Positions 7,950 through 17,265 of a stretch of DNA of 64,000 nt are shown here, piece by piece; the first letter of the stretch is position 1; every line of letters begins with the position of its first letter. The position numbers and the translations under genes are program-made. The stretch comes from DATBGS01 sp036557885 (GTDB lineage: Bacteria; Chloroflexota; Ktedonobacteria; Ktedonobacterales; DATBGS01): contig DATBGS010000050.1 of assembly GCA_036557885.1 (NCBI GenBank), positions 1-64,000 on the forward strand, given 5' to 3'. The notes beneath the pieces were generated by a model. It was not told the DNA's origin. It saw nothing but the letters and a program-made list of their open reading frames with translations, and did not search any database.

Positions 7950-9149
7950 ATGGGAAAAACTGTGCAAGAAAAACTATCTAATCAACCGCTCCCCAATCCA
8001 ACTGCCATTCGGCGCATTCTGGTGACGGCTTACGGACACGTCGCTGATGTGCTCCCTTCTGGCCCCGCGCTGCGCGCCCTGCGGGAAACCTACCCCCAGG
8101 CGCGCATCACAGTGCTGGTCGTGGGCTACGTCAAAGAGATGCTGTCTGCCTGCCCCTATGCCGATGAAATCTTTGTCATCAACGACTTCAAATATAAAGG
8201 CACGCGGCGCGGCAAGCTGGAGCAACTGCTCAAGCTGGGCTGGCTGGCCCCGCGTGTCTGGCGCCGCTATGATCTGGCGCTGGTCTTTCACGCGCGCTCC
8301 CGCTTTCTGACGCGCCTCATCTGGCTGAGCGGCGCCAGAGTGCGCGCCGGGTTTGCAGATGTGGCCTCGCCAGGGATGCTGACCCATCCGGCGCAGCCGT
8401 TTGCGGGGGTGGCCTCCTTCCGCGATGAGAATCGCCGCGTGCTGGAGGCGATTGGCATCACCAGCATGCCCGCCAGCCTGGAACTCTGGCCGAGCGCAGC
8501 AGACGAGGCCGTAGTACAACGTCTGCTGGCAGAAGCAGGAGTCACAAAGGATGACTTGCTAATTGGCCTGCATCCTGGCTCGCACTGGACCTGCCAGCAA
8601 TGGAGCGCAAAAGAGTGGGCCGCCGTTGCCGACGCGCTGGTTTCCTCGTATGGCGCGCGGCTGGTCATCACCGGCACCGCCGATGAGCGCCCACTGGCCG
8701 AAGCCATCACCCGCCAGATGACGGTGGCCGATGCCCGCCCCATTGACGCCACCGGCAAGACGAGCATCTTGCAGTTTGCGGCGCTCATCAAGCGCGTGAA
8801 CCTGCTCATCTGCGTGAACAGCGCCGCCTCGCAGGTGGGGCTGGCGATGCAGACGCCCACGCTCAATCTTGTGGGCTATGAGAATCCGGTCTGGACGGCC
8901 CCGCTGAAAACCGAACCCATGACCATTGTGCGCGGCTGCGACGACAGCAACGCCGTCGAATACTGGTGCCCCTACGGGGTCTGGGGCAAGCTGAGCCAGT
9001 GCCACCGCGACGAATGCGTCGGCATCGGGGGCCTCTCGCTCATCACGCCGCGCATGGTCTTACGTCAGGTTGAGCGTTCCCTGAAAGCGGGCAAAGAAAA
9101 AGAAGGGGTGAGAGGCGAGAATGCAGCCAGCAATATTACTGTGCAATAA
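7950..9149 (+). CDS. GT9 (heptosyltransferase-like) glycosyltransferase
   Basis: About 399 residues from ATG 7950; an upstream ATG at 7875 would add a Cys-rich stretch unlike the family, so I prefer the later start. Family 9 features include ILVTAYGHVADVLPSGPALR at the start, the GLHPGSHWTCQQWSAKEWA nucleotide-binding segment and the late CVNSAASQVGLAMQTPTLNL loop. GT9 enzymes transfer heptose or related sugars to cell-envelope glycans. In an organism likely to lack classical LPS this points to another surface glycan. It is divergent from the flippase operon. Confidence 0.9.
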   Translation: MGKTVQEKLSNQPLPNPTAIRRILVTAYGHVADVLPSGPALRALRETYPQARITVLVVGYVKEMLSACPYADEIFVINDFKYKGTRRGKLEQLLKLGWLAPRVWRRYDLALVFHARSRFLTRLIWLSGARVRAGFADVASPGMLTHPAQPFAGVASFRDENRRVLEAIGITSMPASLELWPSAADEAVVQRLLAEAGVTKDDLLIGLHPGSHWTCQQWSAKEWAAVADALVSSYGARLVITGTADERPLAEAITRQMTVADARPIDATGKTSILQFAALIKRVNLLICVNSAASQVGLAMQTPTLNLVGYENPVWTAPLKTEPMTIVRGCDDSNAVEYWCPYGVWGKLSQCHRDECVGIGGLSLITPRMVLRQVERSLKAGKEKEGVRGENAASNITVQ

Positions 9150-9170
9150 CGCTTGCCGCTTCGTTATAAT
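9141..9170 (+). promoter_or_regulatory. Candidate promoter of the large secreted protein gene
   Basis: A perfect -10 hexamer TATAAT lies at 9165-9170, 113 bp before the GTG start. The best -35 at 18-bp spacing is GTGCAA at 9141-9146, a weak match, so this is tentative. Confidence 0.35.
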
Positions 9171-9283
9171 ATAGAGAATAAAAGCGTGCAAAGATAATTT
9201 TTCCATCCAAGCAGCCATACAAGCAGAAACATTTATCCTCATCTCGCATTTATGCTTCAAAGGCGAAGAAGGGAGTCCTCTCG

Positions 9284-12200
9284 GTGAATCTGCATAAGCG
9301 CGGCCTGACGCGAGGGCAGCAGACCCTGATAGCGGTGGCAGTAGCCGTCTTCACCCTCCTGGTGATGACCGGCATTGCCTCAGCTAAGGGCAGCGACGCT
9401 GGCCTATCGCAGCAAGCCACACAACCAAATGGGCAAAAATGTGCCAATCTTTTCACTGTCTCGCCCCAGGCCGGGCCAGCGGGCAGCAAAATCACCATCA
9501 CTGGTACGCATTGGCCGGCCAATCAGCAGGTGGGCATCTTCTTTGTAGATGCCAAGCGCACCCTGCGCCCCTTCAACCTGGGCGCTCCGGGCATCCTGCC
9601 CAACGGCTCCTGGCGCATGACCATCGTGGTGCCCTCGAACACTACGTTTGCGCCCGATGCCGGAGATGAAGCGGTCAGCAGCGACCCCATCACCCAACGC
9701 GTCACCGCCGGGAACTATATGATCTACGCCACCACCGGAGACGATCAGCACGGCTTTGGCATTGATCAGGTCTGCCCCCAGAAGTTTGCGGTTACATATG
9801 GTCCCGTCAGCAGCAGCGACGCAACCGGCTTCTCCAGCGATTCCGGTCTGTGGGAGCGGTTGGCGATTGGCCTGCTGGTGCTCTTGCTGCTGGCAGTCGT
9901 CGTTGTGGTTGAATTTCGCCGCTGGAGGCAGCAGCACAAAGTGGGGGTCGTCGGCATCGGCATGGCGCTGCTCCTCGTTCTAGGCGGCATCATGCTCACA
10001 GTTGGCTCCTTTAGCGTCCAGGCCACCTCAGCCACGCCCGCAGCGGGCAGCGTGCTGCTCACCGATGACTTTTCCGGGGATACGGTTGGCAGCGTGCCCA
10101 CCGGCTGGACCCAGGAAACCGGCACAAGTTGGTCGGTGCAGGTAGATGGGACCAACGTGCTTGAGCAGACCAGCGGGAACACGGCCACCCTCTACAGCAT
10201 AGTTGCTGGCAGCCCAGGCTGGACCGACTACAGCATTTCGGCCAGCGTCAAGCCAGGGCCAAACAGCACTATTAACGGTTCCAGCGTGGTTGCCATCAGC
10301 GGACGCCACAAGGATGTCAATAACTTTTATACCTTGTTGGTGAAAAATGGCAATGCCTGGTTCCTCGGCAAAAAAGTGAACGGCACGTTCACCACACTGG
10401 CTACCGGCAGCACCAGCTACAACACGACCACCTGGTATACCTGGGTGCTGAGCATGACCGGCACAAGCATCAGCGCCAGCATCAACGGCACCACCCTGGC
10501 TACCGTCACTGATGGCGCCTTTAGCTCTGGCAACATCAACCTTACCACGCGCGCGGAGACGGAGTACGATAATGTGGTCGTCACGACCACCGGCAGCGCG
10601 CCAACGCCCACGCCGACGAACACATCGGTAGCGACAGCCACCAACACGCCGCCGCCAACGCCAACCAATACGTCGGTACCTACCGCGACGAATACGCCAG
10701 CGCCAACGGCGACCAATACTCCCACGCCGACGGCGACTGACACGCCTGCGGCGACCAATACCCCTGGCGCGACGGCGACCAACACACCGACGCCGACGCC
10801 AACAGCCACGAATACGCCAACGCCGACGCCAACGCCAACGAATACCCCAACGCCAACACCAACAGCGACTAACACGCCGACTCCTCCGCCCACCGCGACG
10901 CCCACGCCGCCGGGCAACAACACGCTCTTTAGCGACGACTTCGAGGCAGATACCCTCGGCGCCTTCCCGCCCAACTGGACGCTGGTAAGTGGGACGTGGG
11001 TGGTGCAGGTGGATGGCACGCAAGTGCTCAAGCAGAACGACCCCTCCACCAGCAGCGAAAAACGGGTGCTGGCGGGTTCTACCAGTTGGACGAATTACGT
11101 CTTCCAGGTGGATGTGAAGCCAGGTGCCAATTCGGTGTCGTCCGGCCTCCAGATTATCGCCAGAGAGAGCGATGCCAACAACTACTACAGCTTCGGGCTG
11201 TTTAGCAACACCTGGTATCTCAAGAAAAAGGTAGGAGGCACCCAGACCACCATCACGCAGGGCAACTTCTCTTATACCAGCCAGTTCTATACCATGATCT
11301 TCTCGCTCCAGGGCACGTCGCTCATCGGCAAGATCAATGGCACAACAGCCTTTAGCGTGACAGATGGCAGCCTCTCACACGGCCAGATTGCGCTGAGTAC
11401 CAAAGCGCAGTCAGAGTTTGATAACGTGTTTGTGACGCTCAACGGGGCGGGGTCCACGCCTACTCCCACCCCCACGCCCGCGCCACCAACCCCAACGGCG
11501 ACGGCCACCAACACCGCCACACCAAACCCAGGCGGCTATGGCACCGTCACCGGCCAGGTGACTGACAACCAGGGCAACCCGGTGGCTGGCGTGCAGGTTT
11601 CGACGATCCCGACCAGCACCAGCACCATCACAGATGCCAACGGGAACTACACCCTCACCAATGTTGGTGTCGGGAACGTCGGTGTGGTGGTCGCCAGCGC
11701 CAGTGGCTTTAACGCCACCTATGTCAATGCCACCGTCACCCTGAACAACACCACCGTTGCCAACGAGCAGTTTACAGCGCCGATTCCGGCCAACACGTCA
11801 ATGGACAACTACTTCCGGCCTGATGAACCGGAGTGGAATCCATCGTCGGATGGGAGCACATGGCTTGATGACCGCACCACCTATCCAGGCGCCTCCACCT
11901 CGGTCAGCAACAACATGGGCTTTGTGGACACCTTTACCGCCGCCACTGACCGCGACGAGTGGATGGGTGGCACCTATGCCGACCAACTGATCTCCGCCGA
12001 TTTTGAGGTGCTTCAGTTCGGCCAGGATGCCTTCCAGCATGGCCCGCGTTTGCTGGGGCGCATCACCGATGGGCACCATTTCATTGACTTTGCCATCAAC
12101 TACGCCACCTCCAACCTGCAACTCTGGTCAAATAAAGGCGAGGTCTGGACCCTGCTGGCTCAAGTCAATGTGCCCAAATTCAACGTCAACCAGTGGTATC

Positions 12201-12607
12201 ACGCCAAACTGCTCACCGTCGGTACCGCCTCCTTTGGCAAGGTCTGGGCCTTTGGAGCCTCAGAGCCAGACTGGATGATCTCCGGCACGCAGGCTGGCCT
12301 GACAACGGGCATGGGCGGCATTCGCACCACGTTTGCCGATGCCTACTGGGATAACTTCACTGTGCAAGCAGTGACAGCGATCACTGGCAAAGTCTCCGAC
12401 AGCAGCGGCACAGCAATTGCCAATGCCACTGTCAGCGATGGCAACCAGAGCGTCTCTACTGATTCCAGTGGCCGCTATGTGTTGATTGAGCCAAACCAGA
12501 ACGCGACCTACACCTTGACCGTCTCGGCCACCGGCTTTACCACCCAGACGGCCTCCGTGAATGTCACCAGTCTGGTAGCAACAACCAAGAGCTTCACGCT
12601 CACCTGA
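9284..12607 (+). CDS. Large secreted/anchored multidomain protein with Thr-Pro linkers
   Basis: A 1107-residue protein starting at GTG 9284 with GGGAG about 10 bp upstream. It has an N-terminal hydrophobic segment (residues about 12-32), an IPT-like domain (TVSPQAGPAGSKITITG), two more membrane segments (about 187-205 and 222-245), then a concanavalin/DUF1080-like domain (about 258-440), a roughly 100-residue Thr-Pro linker (TPTPTATNTP repeats), a second such domain (546-725), a carboxypeptidase-regulatory-like domain (GTVTGQVTDNQGNPVAGVQV), a third lectin-like region and a final regulatory-like domain (ITGKVSDSSGTAIANATV). It is probably a surface glycan-binding protein. No catalytic motif is visible. 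Confidence 0.85.
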   Translation: MNLHKRGLTRGQQTLIAVAVAVFTLLVMTGIASAKGSDAGLSQQATQPNGQKCANLFTVSPQAGPAGSKITITGTHWPANQQVGIFFVDAKRTLRPFNLGAPGILPNGSWRMTIVVPSNTTFAPDAGDEAVSSDPITQRVTAGNYMIYATTGDDQHGFGIDQVCPQKFAVTYGPVSSSDATGFSSDSGLWERLAIGLLVLLLLAVVVVVEFRRWRQQHKVGVVGIGMALLLVLGGIMLTVGSFSVQATSATPAAGSVLLTDDFSGDTVGSVPTGWTQETGTSWSVQVDGTNVLEQTSGNTATLYSIVAGSPGWTDYSISASVKPGPNSTINGSSVVAISGRHKDVNNFYTLLVKNGNAWFLGKKVNGTFTTLATGSTSYNTTTWYTWVLSMTGTSISASINGTTLATVTDGAFSSGNINLTTRAETEYDNVVVTTTGSAPTPTPTNTSVATATNTPPPTPTNTSVPTATNTPAPTATNTPTPTATDTPAATNTPGATATNTPTPTPTATNTPTPTPTPTNTPTPTPTATNTPTPPPTATPTPPGNNTLFSDDFEADTLGAFPPNWTLVSGTWVVQVDGTQVLKQNDPSTSSEKRVLAGSTSWTNYVFQVDVKPGANSVSSGLQIIARESDANNYYSFGLFSNTWYLKKKVGGTQTTITQGNFSYTSQFYTMIFSLQGTSLIGKINGTTAFSVTDGSLSHGQIALSTKAQSEFDNVFVTLNGAGSTPTPTPTPAPPTPTATATNTATPNPGGYGTVTGQVTDNQGNPVAGVQVSTIPTSTSTITDANGNYTLTNVGVGNVGVVVASASGFNATYVNATVTLNNTTVANEQFTAPIPANTSMDNYFRPDEPEWNPSSDGSTWLDDRTTYPGASTSVSNNMGFVDTFTAATDRDEWMGGTYADQLISADFEVLQFGQDAFQHGPRLLGRITDGHHFIDFAINYATSNLQLWSNKGEVWTLLAQVNVPKFNVNQWYHAKLLTVGTASFGKVWAFGASEPDWMISGTQAGLTTGMGGIRTTFADAYWDNFTVQAVTAITGKVSDSSGTAIANATVSDGNQSVSTDSSGRYVLIEPNQNATYTLTVSATGFTTQTASVNVTSLVATTKSFTLT

Positions 12608-12675
12608 TCATCACCAGAAGACGGCGCGTCGTCTTGTTGAGCACCGACGCTCGGCAACGGACGGGAACGGTAAGA

Positions 12676-12697
12676 CCGCTGGCATTTTGACCAGCGG
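12676..12697 (+). terminator. Weak candidate terminator
   Basis: CCGCTGG at 12676-12682 pairs with CCAGCGG at 12691-12697 downstream of the secreted protein stop. There is no good T run. A smaller AAGACG/CGTCTT hairpin precedes it. Confidence 0.3.
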
Positions 12698-12827
12698 CCT
12701 GCCTTTCCCGCCATCCGCGCCAGAGCGTCGGTACTTTTATGCCAACTACCAGGAAGAAATGGGAAATACATCGTTATAGTGTTCAAGGCAAAAATCTCTT
12801 TGTGAAACAGGACATGAGGAACTGCAC

Positions 12828-13700
12828 ATGACATCTCTGCAAGTGACCCAGGCGCACGATGGGCATACCAATAAGCAAATTGAAGGCGTCTTTGACGAAG
12901 CCGCGTCGTACTATCAAACTATGCGCTGGTTCAAAACGCGCCTGACCCGTCTGGAATATGACCAGACCGAAGCAGCGCTGCTGGCGCAGCTGCAACCGCG
13001 CCAGGATGGGCGCTATCTGGAGATTGGCTGCGGCCCAGGCACCTGGACCAAGCCGGTGGCTGCCCGCAGCGCTGAGGTCGTCGCGCTGGACATCTCCGCC
13101 AATATGCTGGAGCAAGCCAAAAAGTATGTTGGCAGCGCGGGCCATGTCACCTTTGTGCATGGCGATGCCGCGCAGTATCAACCAGAAGGCAAACTGACAG
13201 GTCTGTTTAGCTTCCGGGTGCTGGAATATGTCCAGGGCTGGCAAGATGTGCTGACCCGCGCCTCCGCCCATGTGGAATCTGGCGGGCGCGTCACCATCTG
13301 CACCAAAACGCCCTTCTCCATCTATCGCGGCACAGGCCGCGAGCGCTGGTTCACCACCGGCGTGCGCCGCGTGCTGGGCAAACTCAAACGCCGCGTATTG
13401 CGCCAGCCAGAGCCAAAGCGCGACCTGGAGTTCTGGCAGAAATACATCTCCCCGCGCGAAATGCAGCGCGTGCTGGAGGCGGCAGGCTTCAGCGATTTCC
13501 GCGTCGTGCCCGCCATCTACGGCCTGCCCATCTTTATGCGCGGCACCTGCCAGTACCCTATCGTGCCCTCGTTCCTGGAGCGCCCGTTTATGTGGCTGTT
13601 CGAGAGCGGGCGCAAGCTGGCAACCGCCTCACCCACCTGGCTGCGTCGCCTGAGCCTGGTCTTCTCCGAAGCCTATGTGCTCAGCGCCACCAAGAAATAG
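12828..13700 (+). CDS. SAM-dependent methyltransferase
   Basis: A 290-residue class I methyltransferase with motif I YLEIGCGPGTWTKPV (residues about 63-77), motif II VVALDISANML and the YQPEGKLTGLFSFRVLEYV region. The C-terminal third (IYRGTGRERWFTTGVRRVL) resembles methyltransferases found in glycan clusters. The ATG follows GAGGAA at about 9 bp. It heads a plus-strand run with GT4, epimerase and GT4, 44 bp before the next gene, so its target is probably a sugar in the same glycan. Confidence 0.88.
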   Translation: MTSLQVTQAHDGHTNKQIEGVFDEAASYYQTMRWFKTRLTRLEYDQTEAALLAQLQPRQDGRYLEIGCGPGTWTKPVAARSAEVVALDISANMLEQAKKYVGSAGHVTFVHGDAAQYQPEGKLTGLFSFRVLEYVQGWQDVLTRASAHVESGGRVTICTKTPFSIYRGTGRERWFTTGVRRVLGKLKRRVLRQPEPKRDLEFWQKYISPREMQRVLEAAGFSDFRVVPAIYGLPIFMRGTCQYPIVPSFLERPFMWLFESGRKLATASPTWLRRLSLVFSEAYVLSATKK

Positions 13701-13744
13701 GTAGCGGGTGGTGGAGGCAAAGTGTGCAGGCTCAAGCTGATATA

Positions 13745-14857
13745 ATGGCGACTCGATACCGCATCGGCTTTGCGATGGAGCAAAACCTGGGGCACGCCAC
13801 GCACTACCGTAATCTGGTGCGCTACGTGGCCGAAGATGCCCAGGTGACGCCGGTCTGGATGCCTATCCCATTTGAACCCACCGGGCTGATGAAAGCGCTG
13901 CCGCTGGTGCGCGGCAACTGGTCGGCCCGCGCCAGCCTGCTGGCGCGGCGCGCGGCTGACCGGGCCAGGCGAGAGGCGCGGTTGGACGCGCTCTTTTTCC
14001 ATACCCAGGTGACATCGCTGCTGGTGGGCGGGCTGATGCGCGCCATTCCCACGATAGTTTCGCTGGATGCCACGCCCATCAACTACGACTCTGTTGGGCA
14101 GTTTTACGAACACCAGAGCGGCGGCGCGTTGGAGCGGCTGAAGTTTCGCGCCAATGTGCGCGCCTTCACCCTGGCCGCGCATCTGGTAAGTTGGTGCCAG
14201 TGGGCCAAAGACTCGCTCATCGCGGATTACGGCGTTCCAGCCGAAAAGATCACCGTCATTCCGCCCGGCGTGGACCTGGCGCTCTGGCCCAAACGCGCGC
14301 CCGCGCTGCACGCAGCAGGGGGCCAGCCCCTCAAGCTGCTCTTTGTGGGCGGCGATTTCAAGCGCAAGGGCGGCGAAGTGCTGCTGGACTGTTTTAAGCG
14401 CCATTTTCAGGAGTGCTGCGAACTGCATCTGGTCACGCAGGCGCCCATCCCGCCAGAGAAAAACCTGTTTGTCTACAACGGCGTCAAGCCCAACAGCGAA
14501 ACGCTCACCCGCCTCTTTGCCGAGGCCGACGTGTTTGTCTTCCCCACGCTGGCCGATTGCGCTCCCGTTGCCGTCACCGAGGCAATGGCCGCCACCATGC
14601 CGGTGATCACGACGCGCGTCGGGGCTATCCCAGAGGCCATTCAGGATGGCAAGAATGGGCTGATTGTAGAGGCGGGCAGCGTGGAAGACTTGCGCCGGGC
14701 CATCGAAACCCTGCTGGCACAGCCCCAGCTTCGGCTGGAGATGGGCCAGCTTGGGCGCAAACGCGCCGAGGCAGAATACGACGCCCGGCACAACGCCCGG
14801 CGCCTGCTTGAAATCATCAAAGTGACGGCGTGCCGTCCTAGCGGAAGGTCTGACTGA
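13745..14857 (+). CDS. GT4-family glycosyltransferase
   Basis: A 370-residue GT-B enzyme from ATG 13745. An upstream frame to 13592 overlaps the methyltransferase and is unlikely to be translated. It opens TRYRIGFAMEQNLGHATHYR, aligned with the minus-strand GT4 at 2432, and holds LLFVGGDFKRKGGEVLL and VFPTLADCAPVAVTEAMAAT, the donor-site EX7E region. Its stop overlaps the epimerase start as TGATG, which indicates coupling. Confidence 0.92.
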   Translation: MATRYRIGFAMEQNLGHATHYRNLVRYVAEDAQVTPVWMPIPFEPTGLMKALPLVRGNWSARASLLARRAADRARREARLDALFFHTQVTSLLVGGLMRAIPTIVSLDATPINYDSVGQFYEHQSGGALERLKFRANVRAFTLAAHLVSWCQWAKDSLIADYGVPAEKITVIPPGVDLALWPKRAPALHAAGGQPLKLLFVGGDFKRKGGEVLLDCFKRHFQECCELHLVTQAPIPPEKNLFVYNGVKPNSETLTRLFAEADVFVFPTLADCAPVAVTEAMAATMPVITTRVGAIPEAIQDGKNGLIVEAGSVEDLRRAIETLLAQPQLRLEMGQLGRKRAEAEYDARHNARRLLEIIKVTACRPSGRSD

Positions 14858-15804
14858 TGCGCGTCCTGATTACCGGCGGCGCCGGGTTTATCGGCAGCCA
14901 CCTTGTTGATCGTCTCCTGGAGGTGTCTGGCGGAACACCACACGCCGCGCCAGACATCCTGGTCTACGATAATATGCGGCGCGGCAGGCGCGCGCATCTG
15001 GAACCGCACCTGAGCGCGGGCCGGGTACGGCTCATCGAGGGCGACATCCGCGACGAGACAGTCCTCCAGCGCGCCCTGAGCGGCGTGGAGATTGTCTTTC
15101 ATCTGGCGGCCCAGGCCAACGTGATTGGCTCCGAAGCTGACCGCGACTACGCCTTTAGCACCAATGTCGTCGGTGTCTATAACATCTTGAAGGCGTCCGA
15201 GTCAGCGGGCGTGCGGCGCGTGCTGTTTGGCTCCTCGCGTGAGGTCTATGGCGAGGCCCAGACGCTGCCCGTGCGCGAGGACGCTCCCGTTGCCCCCAAG
15301 AACGCCTATGGCGCCAGCAAAGTCGCCGGAGAGCAATATTTCCGCGTGGCCCAGGCCCGCGAAGCGCTGGAAACCGTCATCTTTCGCATGGCAAACGTCT
15401 ACGGCCCACGCGACAGCGAGCGCGTCATTCCCCTGTGGATGGAGCACGCCCGGCGCGGCGTGGATTTGCTGCTGTATGGCGGCGATCAAGTGATTGATTT
15501 TGTCTGGGTGCAGGATGTCGTTGAGGCGTTTGTGCAGGCCGCCTTTGCCGAGCGCGAACGGGTGGTGGGGCAAACCATCAACATTGGCACCGGCCAGGGC
15601 ACCCCCATAGCAGATCTCGCCCGGCGCATCGTGGCGCTGAGCGGCTCCGAGAGCCAGTTGCAGATACTCCCCGCGCGCGGCGCAGAGGTGCGGCGTTTTG
15701 TGGCTGATCCCACGCGCCTGAAAGCCGTGCTGGGTCTGGAGCCAGACCCGCCGCTGGCTCATCTTCCAGAGATGCTGGCAGCCCACGTGGAGCACGCGCG
15801 ATGA
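14857..15804 (+). CDS. NAD-dependent sugar epimerase/dehydratase (extended SDR)
   Basis: A 315-residue extended short-chain dehydrogenase. It has the glycine motif TGGAGFIGS at residues about 6-14, the substrate-side FGSSREVYGE, and the catalytic YGASK at roughly 150. The family includes UDP-glucose 4-epimerase, UDP-glucuronate epimerase and GDP-mannose enzymes, and I cannot choose between them. The operon position (coupled to GT4 genes on both sides) means it probably supplies the sugar nucleotide they use. Confidence 0.9.
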   Translation: MRVLITGGAGFIGSHLVDRLLEVSGGTPHAAPDILVYDNMRRGRRAHLEPHLSAGRVRLIEGDIRDETVLQRALSGVEIVFHLAAQANVIGSEADRDYAFSTNVVGVYNILKASESAGVRRVLFGSSREVYGEAQTLPVREDAPVAPKNAYGASKVAGEQYFRVAQAREALETVIFRMANVYGPRDSERVIPLWMEHARRGVDLLLYGGDQVIDFVWVQDVVEAFVQAAFAERERVVGQTINIGTGQGTPIADLARRIVALSGSESQLQILPARGAEVRRFVADPTRLKAVLGLEPDPPLAHLPEMLAAHVEHAR

Positions 15805-17111
15805 AAACGCTTGAGCAGCTTTTTCCGGTGGGCGCTGCTGCATCGCCTGCTGACGTGCCTGCCAGCACGCAAAAGCGCCCACCGCGCACACTGCTGCTCA
15901 TCGAGGCCGACGTAGACCCGGAGCTGCATGCCGAAATCGCGGCTGACCGCTTTCCCCGCAAAGATTACTTTGAACTGGCGCGGCACCTCCAGGCCGATAT
16001 TCTGGATTGGTCCGCCATTCAAGAGAGCCGCGTGAGCCGCCTGCTGGCGCGTTATGCCGGGAAATCGCTGGCGCAGGCGTGGCTGGCCTTTCGGCAGCGC
16101 GAGCGCTACGACGTGCTCTACAGCGACAGCGAGCGCTTGGGCATTCCGCTGGCGCTGCTGCTCAAGCTGGCGCGCGCCCGCACGCCGCATATCATGCTCA
16201 CCCACTATCTCTCGTCCCCCAAAAAGCGCTTCTGGTTTCGCTGGGCGCGCATCCAGAGCGCGACCCGCGCCATTCTCTGCCATTCCACTGAGCAGCGCCG
16301 CCTGCTGATTGAAGACCTGCGCGTGCCAGAGCAAAAAGTCGTCCTGCTGCCCTATCAGGCCGATCAGCACTTCTGGCGGCCCATGACCGCAGAGGAGGCC
16401 CGGCGCTCCATCCCCGCCCCCACCGGCACGGTGGCTGGTGCTACAAGCCTCGCCCCTGCCGGTGGGGACACCGGCGGTACGCCTCTCATCAGCGCGCCCA
16501 TCATTTGCAGCGTGGGGCTGGAGTTCCGCGATTATCCAACGCTGGTGGAGGCGGTGCGCGGGCTGGACGTGCAGTTGGAGATTGCGGCTGCCAGCTATTG
16601 GTCCGACCACAGCGGCATGAGCGCCAAAGACACCCTGCCCCCCAACGTCCACGTCAGCGCGCACAAGTACCTCAGCCTGCGCCACCTCTACGCTGCCTCG
16701 CGCTTTGTCGTCGTGCCGCTCTATGAAGTAACCAATCAGGCGGGCATCACCGTCATTCTGGAGGGCATGGCAATGGGCAAGGCCGTCATTGTCAGCGCCA
16801 CCGTCGGTCAGACCGATACCATCCGTGACCGCCGCAGCAACGGCTATGGCCGCGTAGAGCGGCGTATCCTCCCCGGCGGCTTTCTCGACGCGCCCGACGT
16901 GCCAGACGACCTGCGACGGCTACCCACCGGCTTTTACGTCAAACCGGGAGACGCCAGCGAACTGTGCAAGGCCATCACCTATCTGCTGGAGCACCCCGAC
17001 GTGGCTGACGAGCTAGGCCGCAACGGGCGGCGCGTCTTTGAGGCGCTGATGACGCTTGACCACTTCGCCGCGCGCATTGCTGAGGTGTGCTTTTCTCAAA
17101 CAGGCCGTTAA
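15801..17111 (+). CDS. GT4-like glycosyltransferase with an in-frame repeat insertion
   Basis: A 436-residue glycosyltransferase coupled to the epimerase by an ATGA overlap. The donor domain holds NQAGITVILEGMAMGKAVIV and later FYVKPGDASELCKAITYLLE. The acceptor domain is divergent. Residues about 203-228 (PAPTGTVAGATSLAPAGG and following) are low complexity, and their DNA matches the dispersed GC-rich hairpin module, so the linker between the two domains seems to have gained a repeat without losing the frame. Function beyond glycosyl transfer is unknown. Confidence 0.85.
   Translation: MKTLEQLFPVGAAASPADVPASTQKRPPRTLLLIEADVDPELHAEIAADRFPRKDYFELARHLQADILDWSAIQESRVSRLLARYAGKSLAQAWLAFRQRERYDVLYSDSERLGIPLALLLKLARARTPHIMLTHYLSSPKKRFWFRWARIQSATRAILCHSTEQRRLLIEDLRVPEQKVVLLPYQADQHFWRPMTAEEARRSIPAPTGTVAGATSLAPAGGDTGGTPLISAPIICSVGLEFRDYPTLVEAVRGLDVQLEIAAASYWSDHSGMSAKDTLPPNVHVSAHKYLSLRHLYAASRFVVVPLYEVTNQAGITVILEGMAMGKAVIVSATVGQTDTIRDRRSNGYGRVERRILPGGFLDAPDVPDDLRRLPTGFYVKPGDASELCKAITYLLEHPDVADELGRNGRRVFEALMTLDHFAARIAEVCFSQTGR
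16408..16485. repeat. GC-rich hairpin module inside a coding region
   Basis: The stretch ccggcacggtggctggtgct at 16422-16441 matches ccggcacggtggccggggct at 44709-44728 with three differences. The following gccccTGCCGGtggggaCACCGGc forms further inverted pairs. Length and frame keep the glycosyltransferase open. Confidence 0.55.
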
Positions 17112-17119
17112 ACCTCTTA

Positions 17120-17148
17120 TTGACTTCTTCGCCGCCTTGTTACATAAT
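17120..17148 (+). promoter_or_regulatory. Promoter of the zinc-ribbon/TPR gene
   Basis: TTGACT at 17120-17125 and CATAAT at 17143-17148 with 17-bp spacing, about 118 bp before the ATG at 17266. Confidence 0.6.
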
Positions 17149-17265
17149 GAATATCTGCTGAAAAGATAGCGCTTTCTTTTACAAGCTGCGTCTTGATGCT
17201 TCCTCTCGGTCCTCCTTTTCAGTTGGTAGAAACTGCCCTTTTAGGGAAGAAAGGTGGTTCGCGTC

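Noticed and set aside
10610..10905. Tandem short repeats that could suggest a CRISPR-like or microsatellite array
   Set aside because: They encode the Thr-Pro linker of the secreted protein in frame; there are no spacers.
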